A stretch of DNA of 55,505 nt from Clostridia bacterium (GCA_017521025.1 JAFXEB010000003.1:1-55505); one strand, 5' to 3'; numbered from the stretch's first letter, positions 6,694-16,420 are shown. Numbers and translations: made by a program. The notes: generated from the letters alone by a model not told the origin.

Positions 6694-7617
6694 ATGGATT
6701 TCAAACATTATACAGTTCTCCGTGAAGAAGCGGTGGAGCTGCTCGATATTAAAGAAAACGGAATATACGTGGATTGCACTCTTGGCGGTGCAGGGCATAC
6801 AAAGCTGATATTGGAAAAGCTTAAGGGCGGCAGGGTCATCGGTATAGACCGTGATGACGATGCCTTGGAAAACGCAAGGCGTGTCCTTGATGACAGCAGG
6901 TTTACTGCCGTTAAGAGCAATTTTTCGGAGATAGATTCGGTGCTCTCCGACCTTGGAATAAACGAGGTAGACGGGGTGCTTATGGATCTGGGCGTTTCCT
7001 CCCACCAGCTAGACACGGCGGAGCGTGGCTTTTCCTATAGTGCTGACGGTCCCCTTGATATGCGTATGGACTCCGCTTCTCCCCTGACAGCGGCGGATGT
7101 GATAAATCAATACAGTGAAAAAGAGCTTGCCCGTATTTTTTGGGAATACGGCGAGGAGCGCTTTTCACGAAAAATAGCATCGGTAATATGTGAAAACAGA
7201 AAAGAAAAGCCGTACACCACCACGGGTGAGCTGTTGCAAACGGTGTCCGATACCGTGCGTGGCAGTAAAACGGATAAGCTTTCCTCGGTAAAGCGCATCT
7301 TTCAGGCTGTGCGCATAGAGGTAAACGGTGAGCTTACTGCGGTAGAGGAGGTCATTGACCGTTCTCTGCCTCTGCTGAAAAAGGGCGGCAGGGTAGTAGT
7401 AATAAGCTTTCATTCTCTGGAGGACCGCATAGTAAAGAGCCGATTTGCCGCCGCAGCAAGGGGCTGTGACTGTCCAAGCGACTTTCCCGTTTGCATCTGC
7501 GGAAAAAAGCCGATAATTAAGCTGATAACAAGAAAGCCTCTGCTCCCCTCTGAAAAGGAGCTTGCAGAAAACAGCCGCTCTCACAGCGCAAAGCTGCGCT
7601 GCGGTGAAAAGCTGTAA
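6694..7617 (+). CDS. rsmH: RsmH (MraW), 16S rRNA m4C1402 methyltransferase
   Basis: This 307-residue, full-length protein N4-methylates C1402 of 16S rRNA in the decoding centre, using S-adenosylmethionine. The SAM-binding motif is VDCTLGGAGHT, followed by VIGIDRDDDAL. The family hallmarks DLGVSSHQLD and PLDMRMD and the C-terminal VVISFHSLEDRIVK are intact. Its second place in the dcw operon after mraZ is near-universal. Confidence 0.97.
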   Translation: MDFKHYTVLREEAVELLDIKENGIYVDCTLGGAGHTKLILEKLKGGRVIGIDRDDDALENARRVLDDSRFTAVKSNFSEIDSVLSDLGINEVDGVLMDLGVSSHQLDTAERGFSYSADGPLDMRMDSASPLTAADVINQYSEKELARIFWEYGEERFSRKIASVICENRKEKPYTTTGELLQTVSDTVRGSKTDKLSSVKRIFQAVRIEVNGELTAVEEVIDRSLPLLKKGGRVVVISFHSLEDRIVKSRFAAAARGCDCPSDFPVCICGKKPIIKLITRKPLLPSEKELAENSRSHSAKLRCGEKL

Positions 7618-7694
7618 AAGCCACGAACAAAGCCAAGTAAAAAACAAAAAACAAAGAAAGGGAAAATGCCTGAGTACACGGGCATATCGTTATC

Positions 7695-8237
7695 ATGGAA
7701 AACACCAACCTTACCACAACTCAAAGCAAACCCGTATCTCAGGGTGTCAAGCGCCCCGTAACGGCAAGAAAAAGCCAGCCTCGCCCTGTTGCAAAGCGCA
7801 GTACGGGTAATCTTACAAGAATAACTATAGAAACAAAAAAGAAGGACGTTAACGAGAAAAAGCCTTTCCCTTGGTCTACTATGTTTATGGCTGTTTGCTT
7901 TACCGTGATGTTCCTCTTTATGATGATGAACTATATCGCTCTCGATGACCTCAGCGATCAGGTCGCCGCCCGTGCAAGCACCATAAACGAGCTTGCCGAG
8001 GAGCGTGACAAGCTGGAGGCGGAGGTTGCGAGGATGGCAACCGCTGATGAGATACAGAAGTATGCAGAGAATGAGCTTGGTATGGTCAACGGCGCCAATA
8101 AGATAGAGGAATACTACATAGACCTTCATACCGAGGACGAGGTGGAGATAAACCGTTATGAGGACGAGAACGAAAACGGTATAGGTACCCTCCTTACGGG
8201 CGCAGGCAATGTTATCAAGGATTTCTTTGGCAAATAA
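7695..8237 (+). CDS. ftsL: FtsL-like divisome protein
   Basis: This 180-residue bitopic membrane protein has a Pro/Arg-rich cytoplasmic part (1-58), one membrane segment (about 60-80), and a short coiled coil (about 83-115, ELAEERDKLEAEVARMATAD). The typical FtsL/DivIC motif ADEIQKYAENELGM follows, then an acidic tail. FtsL links FtsQ/DivIB and FtsI in the divisome; its place between rsmH and the PBP gene is the classic ftsL position. No good Shine-Dalgarno precedes the ATG at 7695. A strong one (AAAGGG, near 7656) instead serves a 32-codon reading frame (7666-7761) that overlaps the ftsL start, so translational coupling is possible. Confidence 0.85.
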   Translation: MENTNLTTTQSKPVSQGVKRPVTARKSQPRPVAKRSTGNLTRITIETKKKDVNEKKPFPWSTMFMAVCFTVMFLFMMMNYIALDDLSDQVAARASTINELAEERDKLEAEVARMATADEIQKYAENELGMVNGANKIEEYYIDLHTEDEVEINRYEDENENGIGTLLTGAGNVIKDFFGK

Positions 8238-8292
8238 GCGCAAAGACACAATACTGTCGCATTCATATATAAGATATCAGGCTAATATAATT

Positions 8293-8323
8293 AGGGTAAA
8301 AGCGCAAAAATGCGCTTTACCCT
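8293..8323. promoter_or_regulatory. Hairpin in the ftsL-ftsI spacer, next to a TATAAT box
   Basis: AGGGTAAAAGCGC (8293-8305) and GCGCTTTACCCT (8312-8323) form a 12-bp stem with one bulged A and a six-base loop. TATAAT at 8286-8291 lies directly upstream, but only a poor -35 (TTCATA at 8262, 18-nt spacer) accompanies it. No uninterrupted T-run follows, so it is a candidate attenuator or RNA-processing site rather than a clear terminator. Confidence 0.5.
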
Positions 8324-8378
8324 TGTTGACTTTATAAGCTTTTATTTTAAAAGGCTGTTTTTGGCAGGTAAATACCCT

Positions 8379-10688
8379 ATGAACACACAGAATTCCACAT
8401 CAAGAAGAGAAGTGATCCGTCGCTGTATAGCAGCATTTGTAGTAATAGTGGCGCTTTTTGCAGGACTTATGGCAAGGCTTGCCTATTTACAGCTTATGGA
8501 CTACGAGGAAAACCGCAATCAGGTACTTGAGCAGTATTCAAGCACTATGGTCATTCCCGCCAGCAGAGGCGCCATATATGACCGTAACGGTCAGGTGCTG
8601 GCTATCAGCGAGACTGTATACACCGTGTTCATCTCTCCTTGGGCAATAGCCAAAGAGGATGCAAAGAGTGACGTACCCAACTTTTACCGCAACATCATCG
8701 CTGACGGTCTTTCGGATATCCTGAATATAGAAAAATCTGTCATTTATGAGGCTTGCAAAAAGACGAACAGTCAGTACGTGGTAATACAGAAAAACCTTGG
8801 CGAGGAGATAACCGCAAAAATAAGAGAATTTATTATCAATAATAAGCTCTACACCTTTATGAACCTGGAGGAGGACAGCAAGCGGTACTACGAGAGAGGC
8901 ACCCTTGCCTGTCACGTGGTGGGCTTTAACGGCACGGACGGCGGTCTTACGGGGCTTGAAAAATACTACAATGCCGAGCTTTCCGGCACCGATGGATTGG
9001 TTGTAAGCGCAAAGAACGGCGCAGGCTACGATTTTGACAACAAATACGAGACCTATATCGAGGCGCAAAACGGCTCTAATCTCGTGACCACCATAGACGT
9101 AAACGTTCAAAGCATAGTTGAAAAGTACCTTGAAAAGGTGTATTATGATCAAAAGGTGAAAAACAGAGTAGCCGCAGTGGTTATGGATGTAGACACGGGT
9201 GAGATATATGCCAGCGCCGTGTATCCCGATTTTGACCTGAACTCTCCCTTCACGCTTACAGGTGAGTTCCTTGCCGAGTATGAGGCGGCAGTGGCATTGG
9301 GCGTTGTTACCGACTCCTCTGCAGGGGATGAAAGCAGTCCTGCAGGCAGTCGCAGCTATACCGACGAGGAGCTTGTAGCGCTCAAATCAAGATATCTTAA
9401 CGAGATGTGGAACAACAAGGTAGTTACCGAGCTTTACGAGCCGGGCTCTACCTTTAAGATAGTGACCACGGCTATGGCACTGGAGGAGGGCATAGCAAAC
9501 CTGAACAGCTCCTATGACTGCAGAGGCTATGTGGACGTGGACGGGCAGACCATCCATTGCCATAAGGCAGGCGGTCACGGTGAGCAGACCTTTGCCCAGA
9601 CACTTCAAAACTCCTGCAACCCTGCTTTCATATCGCTCGGACTTAGAATAGGCGCCTCCACCTTTATGGAGTACTTTGAGGAATTCGGCTTTCTTGAGCT
9701 TAGCGGCTGTGATATGCTGGGCGAAAATAAGACCTATTATTACGGTAGTAATAACAGCAATTTCGCCAGAGTTGACTTGGCTACCTACTCCTTCGGTCAG
9801 GCGTTTAAAACTTCTATAATACAGCAGCTTAGGGCGGTATCCACCGTTGCCAACGGCGGATATCTTGTAACTCCTCATATAGCAAAGCATCTTACCGACG
9901 ACGACGGTAACATAACCTATGTTTATGAATACGAAACCGACCGTCAGGTGGTCAGCGCAGACGTGGCAAAGACCATCGTTGACATTATGTACGGCGGTAT
10001 CAACTCGGGCTCCACGAAAAATGCGGCAGTAGAGGGCTATTCCATCGCCGCAAAAACAGGTACGTCTCAGAAGCTTGATATAAAGGACAAGAATCTGTAC
10101 GTCAGCTCCTGCGTAGCCTTTGCTCCTGCCGAGGACCCCGAGGTCGCCATTATAGTTGTAGTCGACGAGCCTACCGCAGGCGACTTTTACGGCGGTCTTG
10201 TAGCCGCTCCCGTTGTATCCAGCATCCTTTCCGAGGTGCTTCCGTACCTTGAGATTCCACGCTCGGGCGAGGTAGAGCACGTCAACGTAAACGTTATCAA
10301 CTACACGCAGGACAACGTAGACGAGGCTAAAAAGGCTATCGAGGCATCGGGTCTTAAGTGCAGAGTTATCGGTGACGGCGAAATAGTAGTAGACCAAATG
10401 CCCAAGGCAGGCACACAGCTTACCGAGGGAGGCACGGTCATACTTTACACAGACTACAAGGCAGAGCGTGAAACCGTTTCAGTGCCCGACCTTATGGGCT
10501 ACCGTGCCGTTGATGCTTTGCAGATACTGAAAAACAAAGGACTCAACGTACACATAACGGGCGCATACAGCTCCCAGATAAGCGGTATCCCTCTCGTGGT
10601 GCTTCAGGATATCCCCGCAGGCACCGAGGTGGAGAAGGGCACCGTTGTAACCATCGAATTCAGATATTACGAAAACGTAAACGGATAG
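8379..10688 (+). CDS. ftsI: Class B penicillin-binding protein (FtsI/SpoVD type) with two PASTA domains
   Basis: This 769-residue transpeptidase cross-links septal peptidoglycan. It has one N-terminal membrane segment, then a dimerisation domain with MVIPASRGAIYDRNGQVLA. The catalytic domain has active-site motifs S357-TF-K360 (PGSTFKI), S412-C-N414 and K559-T-G (AAKTGTSQ), all intact. Two C-terminal PASTA domains follow the transpeptidase domain. A single PASTA is typical of SpoVD; two resemble PBP2x, so septation versus sporulation cannot be decided from sequence. The start at 8379 was preferred. The in-frame ATG at 8310 adds 23 residues, lies inside the hairpin loop, and both starts have weak ribosome binding sites. 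Confidence 0.9.
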   Translation: MNTQNSTSRREVIRRCIAAFVVIVALFAGLMARLAYLQLMDYEENRNQVLEQYSSTMVIPASRGAIYDRNGQVLAISETVYTVFISPWAIAKEDAKSDVPNFYRNIIADGLSDILNIEKSVIYEACKKTNSQYVVIQKNLGEEITAKIREFIINNKLYTFMNLEEDSKRYYERGTLACHVVGFNGTDGGLTGLEKYYNAELSGTDGLVVSAKNGAGYDFDNKYETYIEAQNGSNLVTTIDVNVQSIVEKYLEKVYYDQKVKNRVAAVVMDVDTGEIYASAVYPDFDLNSPFTLTGEFLAEYEAAVALGVVTDSSAGDESSPAGSRSYTDEELVALKSRYLNEMWNNKVVTELYEPGSTFKIVTTAMALEEGIANLNSSYDCRGYVDVDGQTIHCHKAGGHGEQTFAQTLQNSCNPAFISLGLRIGASTFMEYFEEFGFLELSGCDMLGENKTYYYGSNNSNFARVDLATYSFGQAFKTSIIQQLRAVSTVANGGYLVTPHIAKHLTDDDGNITYVYEYETDRQVVSADVAKTIVDIMYGGINSGSTKNAAVEGYSIAAKTGTSQKLDIKDKNLYVSSCVAFAPAEDPEVAIIVVVDEPTAGDFYGGLVAAPVVSSILSEVLPYLEIPRSGEVEHVNVNVINYTQDNVDEAKKAIEASGLKCRVIGDGEIVVDQMPKAGTQLTEGGTVILYTDYKAERETVSVPDLMGYRAVDALQILKNKGLNVHITGAYSSQISGIPLVVLQDIPAGTEVEKGTVVTIEFRYYENVNG

Positions 10689-10699
10689 CGAGGAAAGCT

Positions 10700-12058
10700 A
10701 TGAACTATACGTTGAAGGAAATAGCAGAGATTTGCGGCGGCATCCTTGCCGAGGGCAGTAACGGCGACCGTGTATTTACCGCCGTAGACTCAGACAGCCG
10801 CAGGATAAGCACTTCGGACACACTTTTTGCGGCGCTGAAGGGAGACCACTTTGACGGTCACAGCTTTGCCCCTTCTCTTTGCAGGGAGGGCGGTGCGCTC
10901 ATAGATGACCCAAAATACTCGTCTCCAAACAGCGTTCTGGTGCCCTCTGTTAAGAAAGCGCTGTATACCTTGGCGGACCACCGCAGGCAAAGGGAGATAT
11001 CAAAGCTTTCGGTGCTTGCCATAACAGGCAGTGTAGGCAAGACCACCGCTAAGAATATGGCAGCTTTGCTTATGGCATCTCATTACTCCACCTACAAAAG
11101 CGCAGGCAACCGCAACAGCCTTACCGGCTTGCCTATGGAGGTGCTCAACGTCCCTGCGGACTGTACCCATGCCGTTCTTGAGGCAGGTATGAGCGACCCC
11201 GGTGAGATAGCTCAGATATCGAGGCTCATCAAGCCCTCGGGCGCAGTGATAACAAACGTAGGACATTCGCACATTCTGGCGTTCGGCAGCAGAGAGGGTA
11301 TATGCAGGGAAAAGCTCGATATACTTGAGGGAATGGCAGAAAAAAGCATAACGGTTCCCGACGGAGACCTGCTTGTAAAATATTGTAAGGATATGGAAGG
11401 GGCAGTGATATGCTCTCTCTCGGATAAGAGCAGAGAAGCATACGCCGACAATATAGAACAGACCGAAAATGGTATGAGCTTTACCGCTTGCTACGGCGGC
11501 AGGCGCACCGATATAAGCATACCCGCTTTTGGCATACACAACGTAATGAATGGTCTGCTCGTATTTGTGGCAAGCGTCCGTATGGGCGTGCCCGAGGATA
11601 AGGCTGCGCAGGCGTTTTGCTCCTTTGTTGCCGAGGGTAACCGTCAGAATATAAGAGTCAGCAAGGGCATAACCGTCATTGCGGATTGCTATAATGCCTC
11701 TCCCGAGTCGATGGAGGCAGGGCTTTCCGTCCTTGGCGGTATGGGCGGCAAAAAAATAGCCGTGCTTGGCGATATGCTGGAGCTTGGCGAGCACGCCGAG
11801 CCTCTGCACAGACGGGTGGGCGAGTCGGCGGCGAGGTATGCAGACCTTCTGATCTGTGTCGGTGAGGACGCCGCATACATAGCAGACAGCGCCGTTAAAA
11901 ACGGTATGAAAAGCGAAAGCGTCTACCTTTTCCCCTCTGTCGATTATGAGAAAGCGGCACAGCTTCTGATGTCTCTGGTTAAAACGGGTGACTCGGTGCT
12001 GTTCAAGGCAAGCAACCGCACAAACATAAGAAAGATATTGGAGATATCTGCTTTATGA
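10700..12058 (+). CDS. murF: MurF, UDP-MurNAc-tripeptide--D-Ala-D-Ala ligase
   Basis: This 452-residue ligase adds D-Ala-D-Ala to the UDP-MurNAc tripeptide in the cytoplasm, the last soluble step before MraY. It has an N-terminal MurF/Mur-ligase substrate domain. The ATP loop AITGSVGKTT (110-116) has Val where most family members have Asn. The central-domain YKSAGNRNSLTGLP and the C-terminal ADCYNASPESM are present. A clear GAGGAAAG ribosome binding site precedes the ATG. The stop overlaps the mraY start (ATGA). murE, the usual upstream neighbour, is absent. Confidence 0.95.
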   Translation: MNYTLKEIAEICGGILAEGSNGDRVFTAVDSDSRRISTSDTLFAALKGDHFDGHSFAPSLCREGGALIDDPKYSSPNSVLVPSVKKALYTLADHRRQREISKLSVLAITGSVGKTTAKNMAALLMASHYSTYKSAGNRNSLTGLPMEVLNVPADCTHAVLEAGMSDPGEIAQISRLIKPSGAVITNVGHSHILAFGSREGICREKLDILEGMAEKSITVPDGDLLVKYCKDMEGAVICSLSDKSREAYADNIEQTENGMSFTACYGGRRTDISIPAFGIHNVMNGLLVFVASVRMGVPEDKAAQAFCSFVAEGNRQNIRVSKGITVIADCYNASPESMEAGLSVLGGMGGKKIAVLGDMLELGEHAEPLHRRVGESAARYADLLICVGEDAAYIADSAVKNGMKSESVYLFPSVDYEKAAQLLMSLVKTGDSVLFKASNRTNIRKILEISAL

Positions 12059-13092
12059 CGGAATATACAAAGCATATAATTACCGCACTTGTGGCTTTTG
12101 CTCTCTCTTTTGCAATAAGCGCTGTGCTGTATAAAATATTCATCCCCATACTCCGCAAGGTCAAGCTGGGGCAAAAGATACTTGAAATAGGGCCCAATTG
12201 GCATAAATGCAAGGAGGGCACCCCCACTATGGGCGGTCTGTTTTTCATAGTAGGTATGCTCGTGTCCGTGGTAGTGTGCTGCTTTGGCAGTCTGATAAAT
12301 CCCCGTGACTGCGTAAACGTGCACGGTGAAACGGTAAAGGATTACCGTCTGCACATCAATCTGCTTCTTGCTGTAATGACAGGGGCTGTCGGCTTCATTG
12401 ATGACTATGTAAAGCTTTTCAAAAAGACAAACAAGGGACTTACTGCGGCGCAGAAGATGGTCTTCCTGATAGTTACCTCCCTTGCATACCTGCTTTTGAT
12501 GAACCATTTCGGCTACATAGACACCAGCGTAAACCTCCCCTTTATCTACGGGCAGGTGGAGCTTGGCGTGTTCTATTACATAATTGCCATAGCCATAATG
12601 GTTTACTTTATCAACTGCGCCAACCTTACCGACGGTATAGACGGCCTTGCAGGCAGTATATCCTGCATAATAATGACAATGTTCTTTATCTTTGCCGTCT
12701 TCCTTGACAAGCCTGAAATGAGCGTCTTCACTGCGGCAGTTATCGGCGGCGTGCTCGCCTTCCTTTGCTATAATTTCCACCCTGCAAGGATTTTTATGGG
12801 CGATACCGGCTCCCTCTTTCTGGGCAGTGCGGCAGTGCTTATGGCTTTTTGGACAAACGCCTCACTCCTCATTTTCATCATAGGTCTCGTATATTTTATT
12901 GAGGGGCTTTCCGTAATGCTTCAGGTCTTCTACTACAAGAGAACAAAAAAACGCATATTCAAAATGGCACCTATACACCACCACTTTGAAATGTGCGGCT
13001 GGTCTGAATGGAAGATAGTGGGCATCTTTTCCGCAGTTACTCTTACTTGCTGCGTAGCTGCCTACCTTATACTTGTGCTTTATCTTAACTGA
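12055..13092 (+). CDS. mraY: MraY, phospho-MurNAc-pentapeptide translocase
   Basis: This 345-residue polytopic membrane enzyme with about ten segments transfers phospho-MurNAc-pentapeptide to undecaprenyl phosphate, making lipid I. Conserved catalytic loops are visible: PTMGGL, GFIDDYVKLFKKTNKGL, NCANLTDGIDGLAG, FMGDTGSLFLG and the HHHFE motif in APIHHHFEMCGW. Length and motif order are standard. It is translationally coupled to murF. The next gene is ftsW, 33 nt downstream, rather than the more usual murD. Confidence 0.97.
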   Translation: MTEYTKHIITALVAFALSFAISAVLYKIFIPILRKVKLGQKILEIGPNWHKCKEGTPTMGGLFFIVGMLVSVVVCCFGSLINPRDCVNVHGETVKDYRLHINLLLAVMTGAVGFIDDYVKLFKKTNKGLTAAQKMVFLIVTSLAYLLLMNHFGYIDTSVNLPFIYGQVELGVFYYIIAIAIMVYFINCANLTDGIDGLAGSISCIIMTMFFIFAVFLDKPEMSVFTAAVIGGVLAFLCYNFHPARIFMGDTGSLFLGSAAVLMAFWTNASLLIFIIGLVYFIEGLSVMLQVFYYKRTKKRIFKMAPIHHHFEMCGWSEWKIVGIFSAVTLTCCVAAYLILVLYLN

Positions 13093-13125
13093 CAACCGTG
13101 TAACGGGGGGAAAGGAGTAATAACC

Positions 13126-14376
13126 GTGCAGGATAACAAGAATAATAACACCGCAATACAAAACAATACGGGCTCCCAACCCCAGAGGAAAAAGGGCAAT
13201 CCGCAGATATCCAGAACTCTGCGTACCGACTCCTCCCGTAAAGCAGCTCCCGTGCGTACGCTTAAGCTGACAAGAATCGTGGGCGAGGTAGACCGCCCGT
13301 TTCTGATAATACTAATAGTGCTTGTATGTATAGGCTCGGTAATGGTATTCAGCGCCAGCTATCCCAGCGCAGAGAGTAGATTCGGTGACAGCTTTTACTA
13401 CGCACGCAGGCAGATAGGCTTTGTGCTTGCGGGTATCGTGGCAATGGCACTTACCACAGTGCTTGCAGACTACCGCTTGCTTAAGCGTGTTTCCCTCGCT
13501 CTATTTATGTTCGCCCTCGCCCTTAATGCGGCAACAGCCGTACCGGGCATCGGACTTGAAAAAAACGGCGCCCGCCGCTGGCTCAACATCGGTATAGATT
13601 TTCAGCCCTCCGAGATACTGAAGTTTGCGCTTATCCTTATGTGCGCAAGACATATAAGTGATAACTACGATAAAATGCGCTCCTTCAAAACAGGCACGCT
13701 TCCTTTTGTATTTTTGCTGTGTATGTCTGCCGCAACCACTGTTATGCAGTCTCACCTTTCCTGCACCATCATACTCTGTATAATCGTATTTGCTCTTATG
13801 TGGATGGGCGGAACCAACAAAAAGCTGCTTTTCGGTGCGGTTGGTGTAGGCGCAGCAGGCATACTTCTCGTTCTTAAAAATATGGCTCACTCCATACAGC
13901 GTGTTCAGGTGTGGCTCAACCCCCTTTCCGATCTCAACGGCGCCGGCTGGCAGCCTCTGCAGTCCCTCTACGCAATAGCGGCAGGCGGCTTCTGGGGTCT
14001 GGGTCTTGGACAAAGCAACCAAAAGCACGGCTTTCTGCCCGAGCCTCATAATGACTACATCTTTGCGATACTTTGTGAGGAGCTTGGATATTTCGGCGCC
14101 TTTGTGGTAATGTTCTTGTTTGCGCTTCTTGTATGGCGTGGCTACGTTATAGCAAAAAAGGCACCCAATATGTACGCCTCTCTGATAGTAATGGGCATAA
14201 TGTGCTCCCTTGCGGCGCACGTGCTGCTCAATATCGCCGTTGTAACAAATTCCATCCCCAGCACGGGCATAGGTCTGCCCTTCTTCAGCTACGGCGGCAC
14301 CTCTCTTATGATATGGATGGCAGAGATGGGCGTAGTTCTTTCCGTATCGAGATATTCTTACCTTGAAAAGGAGTAG
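13126..14376 (+). CDS. ftsW: FtsW/SpoVE-type SEDS peptidoglycan polymerase
   Basis: This 416-residue SEDS-family membrane glycosyltransferase polymerises lipid II together with its partner class B PBP (here the 8379 gene). The N-terminus is about 50 residues of basic, Asn-rich cytoplasmic tail, then about ten membrane segments. Hallmarks are VFSASYPSAE, NGARRWLNIG, QPSEILKFALI and the C-terminal PSTGIGLPFFSYGGTSLM. GTG start after an AAAGGAG ribosome binding site. FtsW and SpoVE cannot be separated by sequence alone; the dcw location favours FtsW. Confidence 0.93.
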   Translation: MQDNKNNNTAIQNNTGSQPQRKKGNPQISRTLRTDSSRKAAPVRTLKLTRIVGEVDRPFLIILIVLVCIGSVMVFSASYPSAESRFGDSFYYARRQIGFVLAGIVAMALTTVLADYRLLKRVSLALFMFALALNAATAVPGIGLEKNGARRWLNIGIDFQPSEILKFALILMCARHISDNYDKMRSFKTGTLPFVFLLCMSAATTVMQSHLSCTIILCIIVFALMWMGGTNKKLLFGAVGVGAAGILLVLKNMAHSIQRVQVWLNPLSDLNGAGWQPLQSLYAIAAGGFWGLGLGQSNQKHGFLPEPHNDYIFAILCEELGYFGAFVVMFLFALLVWRGYVIAKKAPNMYASLIVMGIMCSLAAHVLLNIAVVTNSIPSTGIGLPFFSYGGTSLMIWMAEMGVVLSVSRYSYLEKE

Positions 14377-14382
14377 TCAGGT

Positions 14383-15495
14383 ATGAAAGTTTTGTTTTCC
14401 TGCGGCGGCACGGGCGGACACATCAATCCTGCCCTCGCAATAGCCAATACCCTTAAGGCAAGACACCGCCACTTTGATGCGCTTTTTGTAGGTGCAGAGG
14501 GCGGTATGGAGGCGACCCTTGTCCCCAAGGCAGGATATAAGATAGAATTTGTAAAGGTAAGAGGCTTTAAACGAAAGCTCTCGCTTTCCAATATAGATGC
14601 CGCAATAAAGGCAGTTACCTCTGTAATGGCGGCAAAGAAGATAATAAAACGCTTTGCCCCTGACCTTGTGATAGGTACGGGCGGTTATGCAAGCTGGGCG
14701 GCAGTGAAGGCGGCATCAAGTCTTGGTATCCCTACGCTCATACATGAGCAGAACGCTTTCCCCGGTGTCACCACCCGTAAGCTGTCGAAATACGCCGATA
14801 AGGTGTGTATAAGCTTTGACGGCAGCCGCAAATTCTTTGACAAAAGCGTAAATGACAAGCTTGTACTTACGGGCAACCCCCTGAGGCCCGAGATAAAGAA
14901 CGCCGACAGAGAAAGATCACGCAAGGAGCTTGGGCTTAGCGACGAGGTTTATATACTTTCCTTCGGCGGCAGCCTCGGTGCGGATAAGGTAAACGAGCTG
15001 GTGCTGAGCCTCCTCGACGGCTACGTTAAGGATAATAAGGGGGTGCGTGCCATCCACGCAACGGGCAAAAACGGTTGTGTAAAATTCAATGAGATAGCCG
15101 CAAAGCGTGGCATAAGCTCTGCCCCGAATATTGAGATAAGAGAATTCATACACGATATGCACCGTCAGCTTTCGGCGGCAGATATAGTTATCTGTCGTGC
15201 AGGTGCCATAACCCTTGCCGAAAACTGCTGCCTTGGCAAGGCATCGGTGCTGATCCCTTCGCCAAACGTTACCGATAACCACCAATATAAAAACGCTAAG
15301 GTGCTTGCAGATGCAGGTGCGGCGCTTTTGATGGAGGAGTCTGTGACCGACGGCAATATGCTTATCGCCGCAGTCCGCAGTCTTGTTGAGGATAGCGGCA
15401 AACGAGAGTCTATGGCAAAAGCGGCAAGGTCTATGGCAAAGGTCAGCGCCGCCGACGATATAGCCGATATTGCCGAGAGTCTGGCAAAGGCATAG
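14383..15495 (+). CDS. murG: MurG, lipid II-forming GlcNAc transferase
   Basis: This 370-residue GT28-family enzyme adds GlcNAc from UDP-GlcNAc to lipid I on the inner membrane face. The N-terminal CGGTGGHINPALAIA loop, IHEQNAFPGVTTRKL, the GGSLGADKVN loop and the C-terminal UDP-GlcNAc site CRAGAITLAEN, then NHQYKNAKVL, are all present. It begins 6 nt after the ftsW stop. Confidence 0.97.
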   Translation: MKVLFSCGGTGGHINPALAIANTLKARHRHFDALFVGAEGGMEATLVPKAGYKIEFVKVRGFKRKLSLSNIDAAIKAVTSVMAAKKIIKRFAPDLVIGTGGYASWAAVKAASSLGIPTLIHEQNAFPGVTTRKLSKYADKVCISFDGSRKFFDKSVNDKLVLTGNPLRPEIKNADRERSRKELGLSDEVYILSFGGSLGADKVNELVLSLLDGYVKDNKGVRAIHATGKNGCVKFNEIAAKRGISSAPNIEIREFIHDMHRQLSAADIVICRAGAITLAENCCLGKASVLIPSPNVTDNHQYKNAKVLADAGAALLMEESVTDGNMLIAAVRSLVEDSGKRESMAKAARSMAKVSAADDIADIAESLAKA

Positions 15496-15529
15496 CTACA
15501 AACCGGTCAAATCAAGGAGAAGTAAAAAG

Positions 15530-16348
15530 ATGCAGTCACAACAAAAGGTGCGCTTCAAAAAAAGGTCTGTGGATCTGGACGAGCTTAAGCAACGGCAGGA
15601 AAGCAAGCGCAGACGCAGACGTGTGTTTTATATCAGCCTGTTTACTGCCCTGTGTATAATTTTTACCGCCGTATGCTTTATTGTGTTTTTTAAAATCAAA
15701 ACTGTAGAGGTAGAGGGTGTCTCCCGATACTCGGCAGAGGAGATAATAAGCGCCTTCGGGGTAGAGCAGGGCAAAAACCTCTATGCCTTTGACAAGGACG
15801 AAAAAGAGGCGGCACTTATGTCTGAGCTGCCCTATATAAACAGCGTGACTATAGAGCGTGTGCTCCCCTCGACGGTCATCATCCACGTGGAGGAGAAGGA
15901 ACCCTGTATGTATGTGGAGCTGAGCGGTGAGCAGTATCTTTTAACCGACGATATGCACATACTTGAGTACACTGCGGACCCAATAAAGCTTTACGGACTG
16001 TTAAAGCTTGATATGGAGCCCGAGACGGTAAGTCGCTGTATAGTAGGTGAAAAGCTGTTCTTTACCGACAGGCGAACCGGCGATGTTATTTCTGAGGCGT
16101 ACAGGGAAATAGAGAGGGCAGAGCTCGTAAACCGTGTGACCTATATAGACGCCAATAACCGCTTCGGCATATACATAGGACTGGACAACAGCTATGAGGC
16201 GTATATGGGAGATATCAACGAGTTCGATACAAAGCTTGCGTTTCTTAAGGGTATAACGGACAAGCTCAGTACTCTTGACGGCGGCAGAGATAAGGGGAGA
16301 ATTGACGTTTCTGAGATAAACAAGGGCATTTTCACCCCCGTAAACTGA
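15530..16348 (+). CDS. ftsQ: FtsQ/DivIB-type division protein with POTRA domain
   Basis: This 272-residue bitopic protein has a very basic cytoplasmic N-terminus (KRRRRR), one membrane segment (about 29-51), and an extracellular POTRA domain starting FKIKTVEVEGVSRYSAEEI. The FtsQ/DivIB core follows with VTIERVLPSTVIIHVEEKEP. It bridges FtsL and the PBP in the divisome. The ATG at 15530 has an AAGGAG ribosome binding site 10 nt upstream and clears the murG stop. An earlier in-frame start at 15470 would overlap murG and add 20 residues. It is the last gene before the ftsZ promoter. Confidence 0.9.
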   Translation: MQSQQKVRFKKRSVDLDELKQRQESKRRRRRVFYISLFTALCIIFTAVCFIVFFKIKTVEVEGVSRYSAEEIISAFGVEQGKNLYAFDKDEKEAALMSELPYINSVTIERVLPSTVIIHVEEKEPCMYVELSGEQYLLTDDMHILEYTADPIKLYGLLKLDMEPETVSRCIVGEKLFFTDRRTGDVISEAYREIERAELVNRVTYIDANNRFGIYIGLDNSYEAYMGDINEFDTKLAFLKGITDKLSTLDGGRDKGRIDVSEINKGIFTPVN

Positions 16349-16420
16349 TGCTTTATAAGGAAAAAAGACCTTTTCTAAGCAAAAAATACTGAAATAAATA
16401 ATAAAAAACCAAAAAAACAC

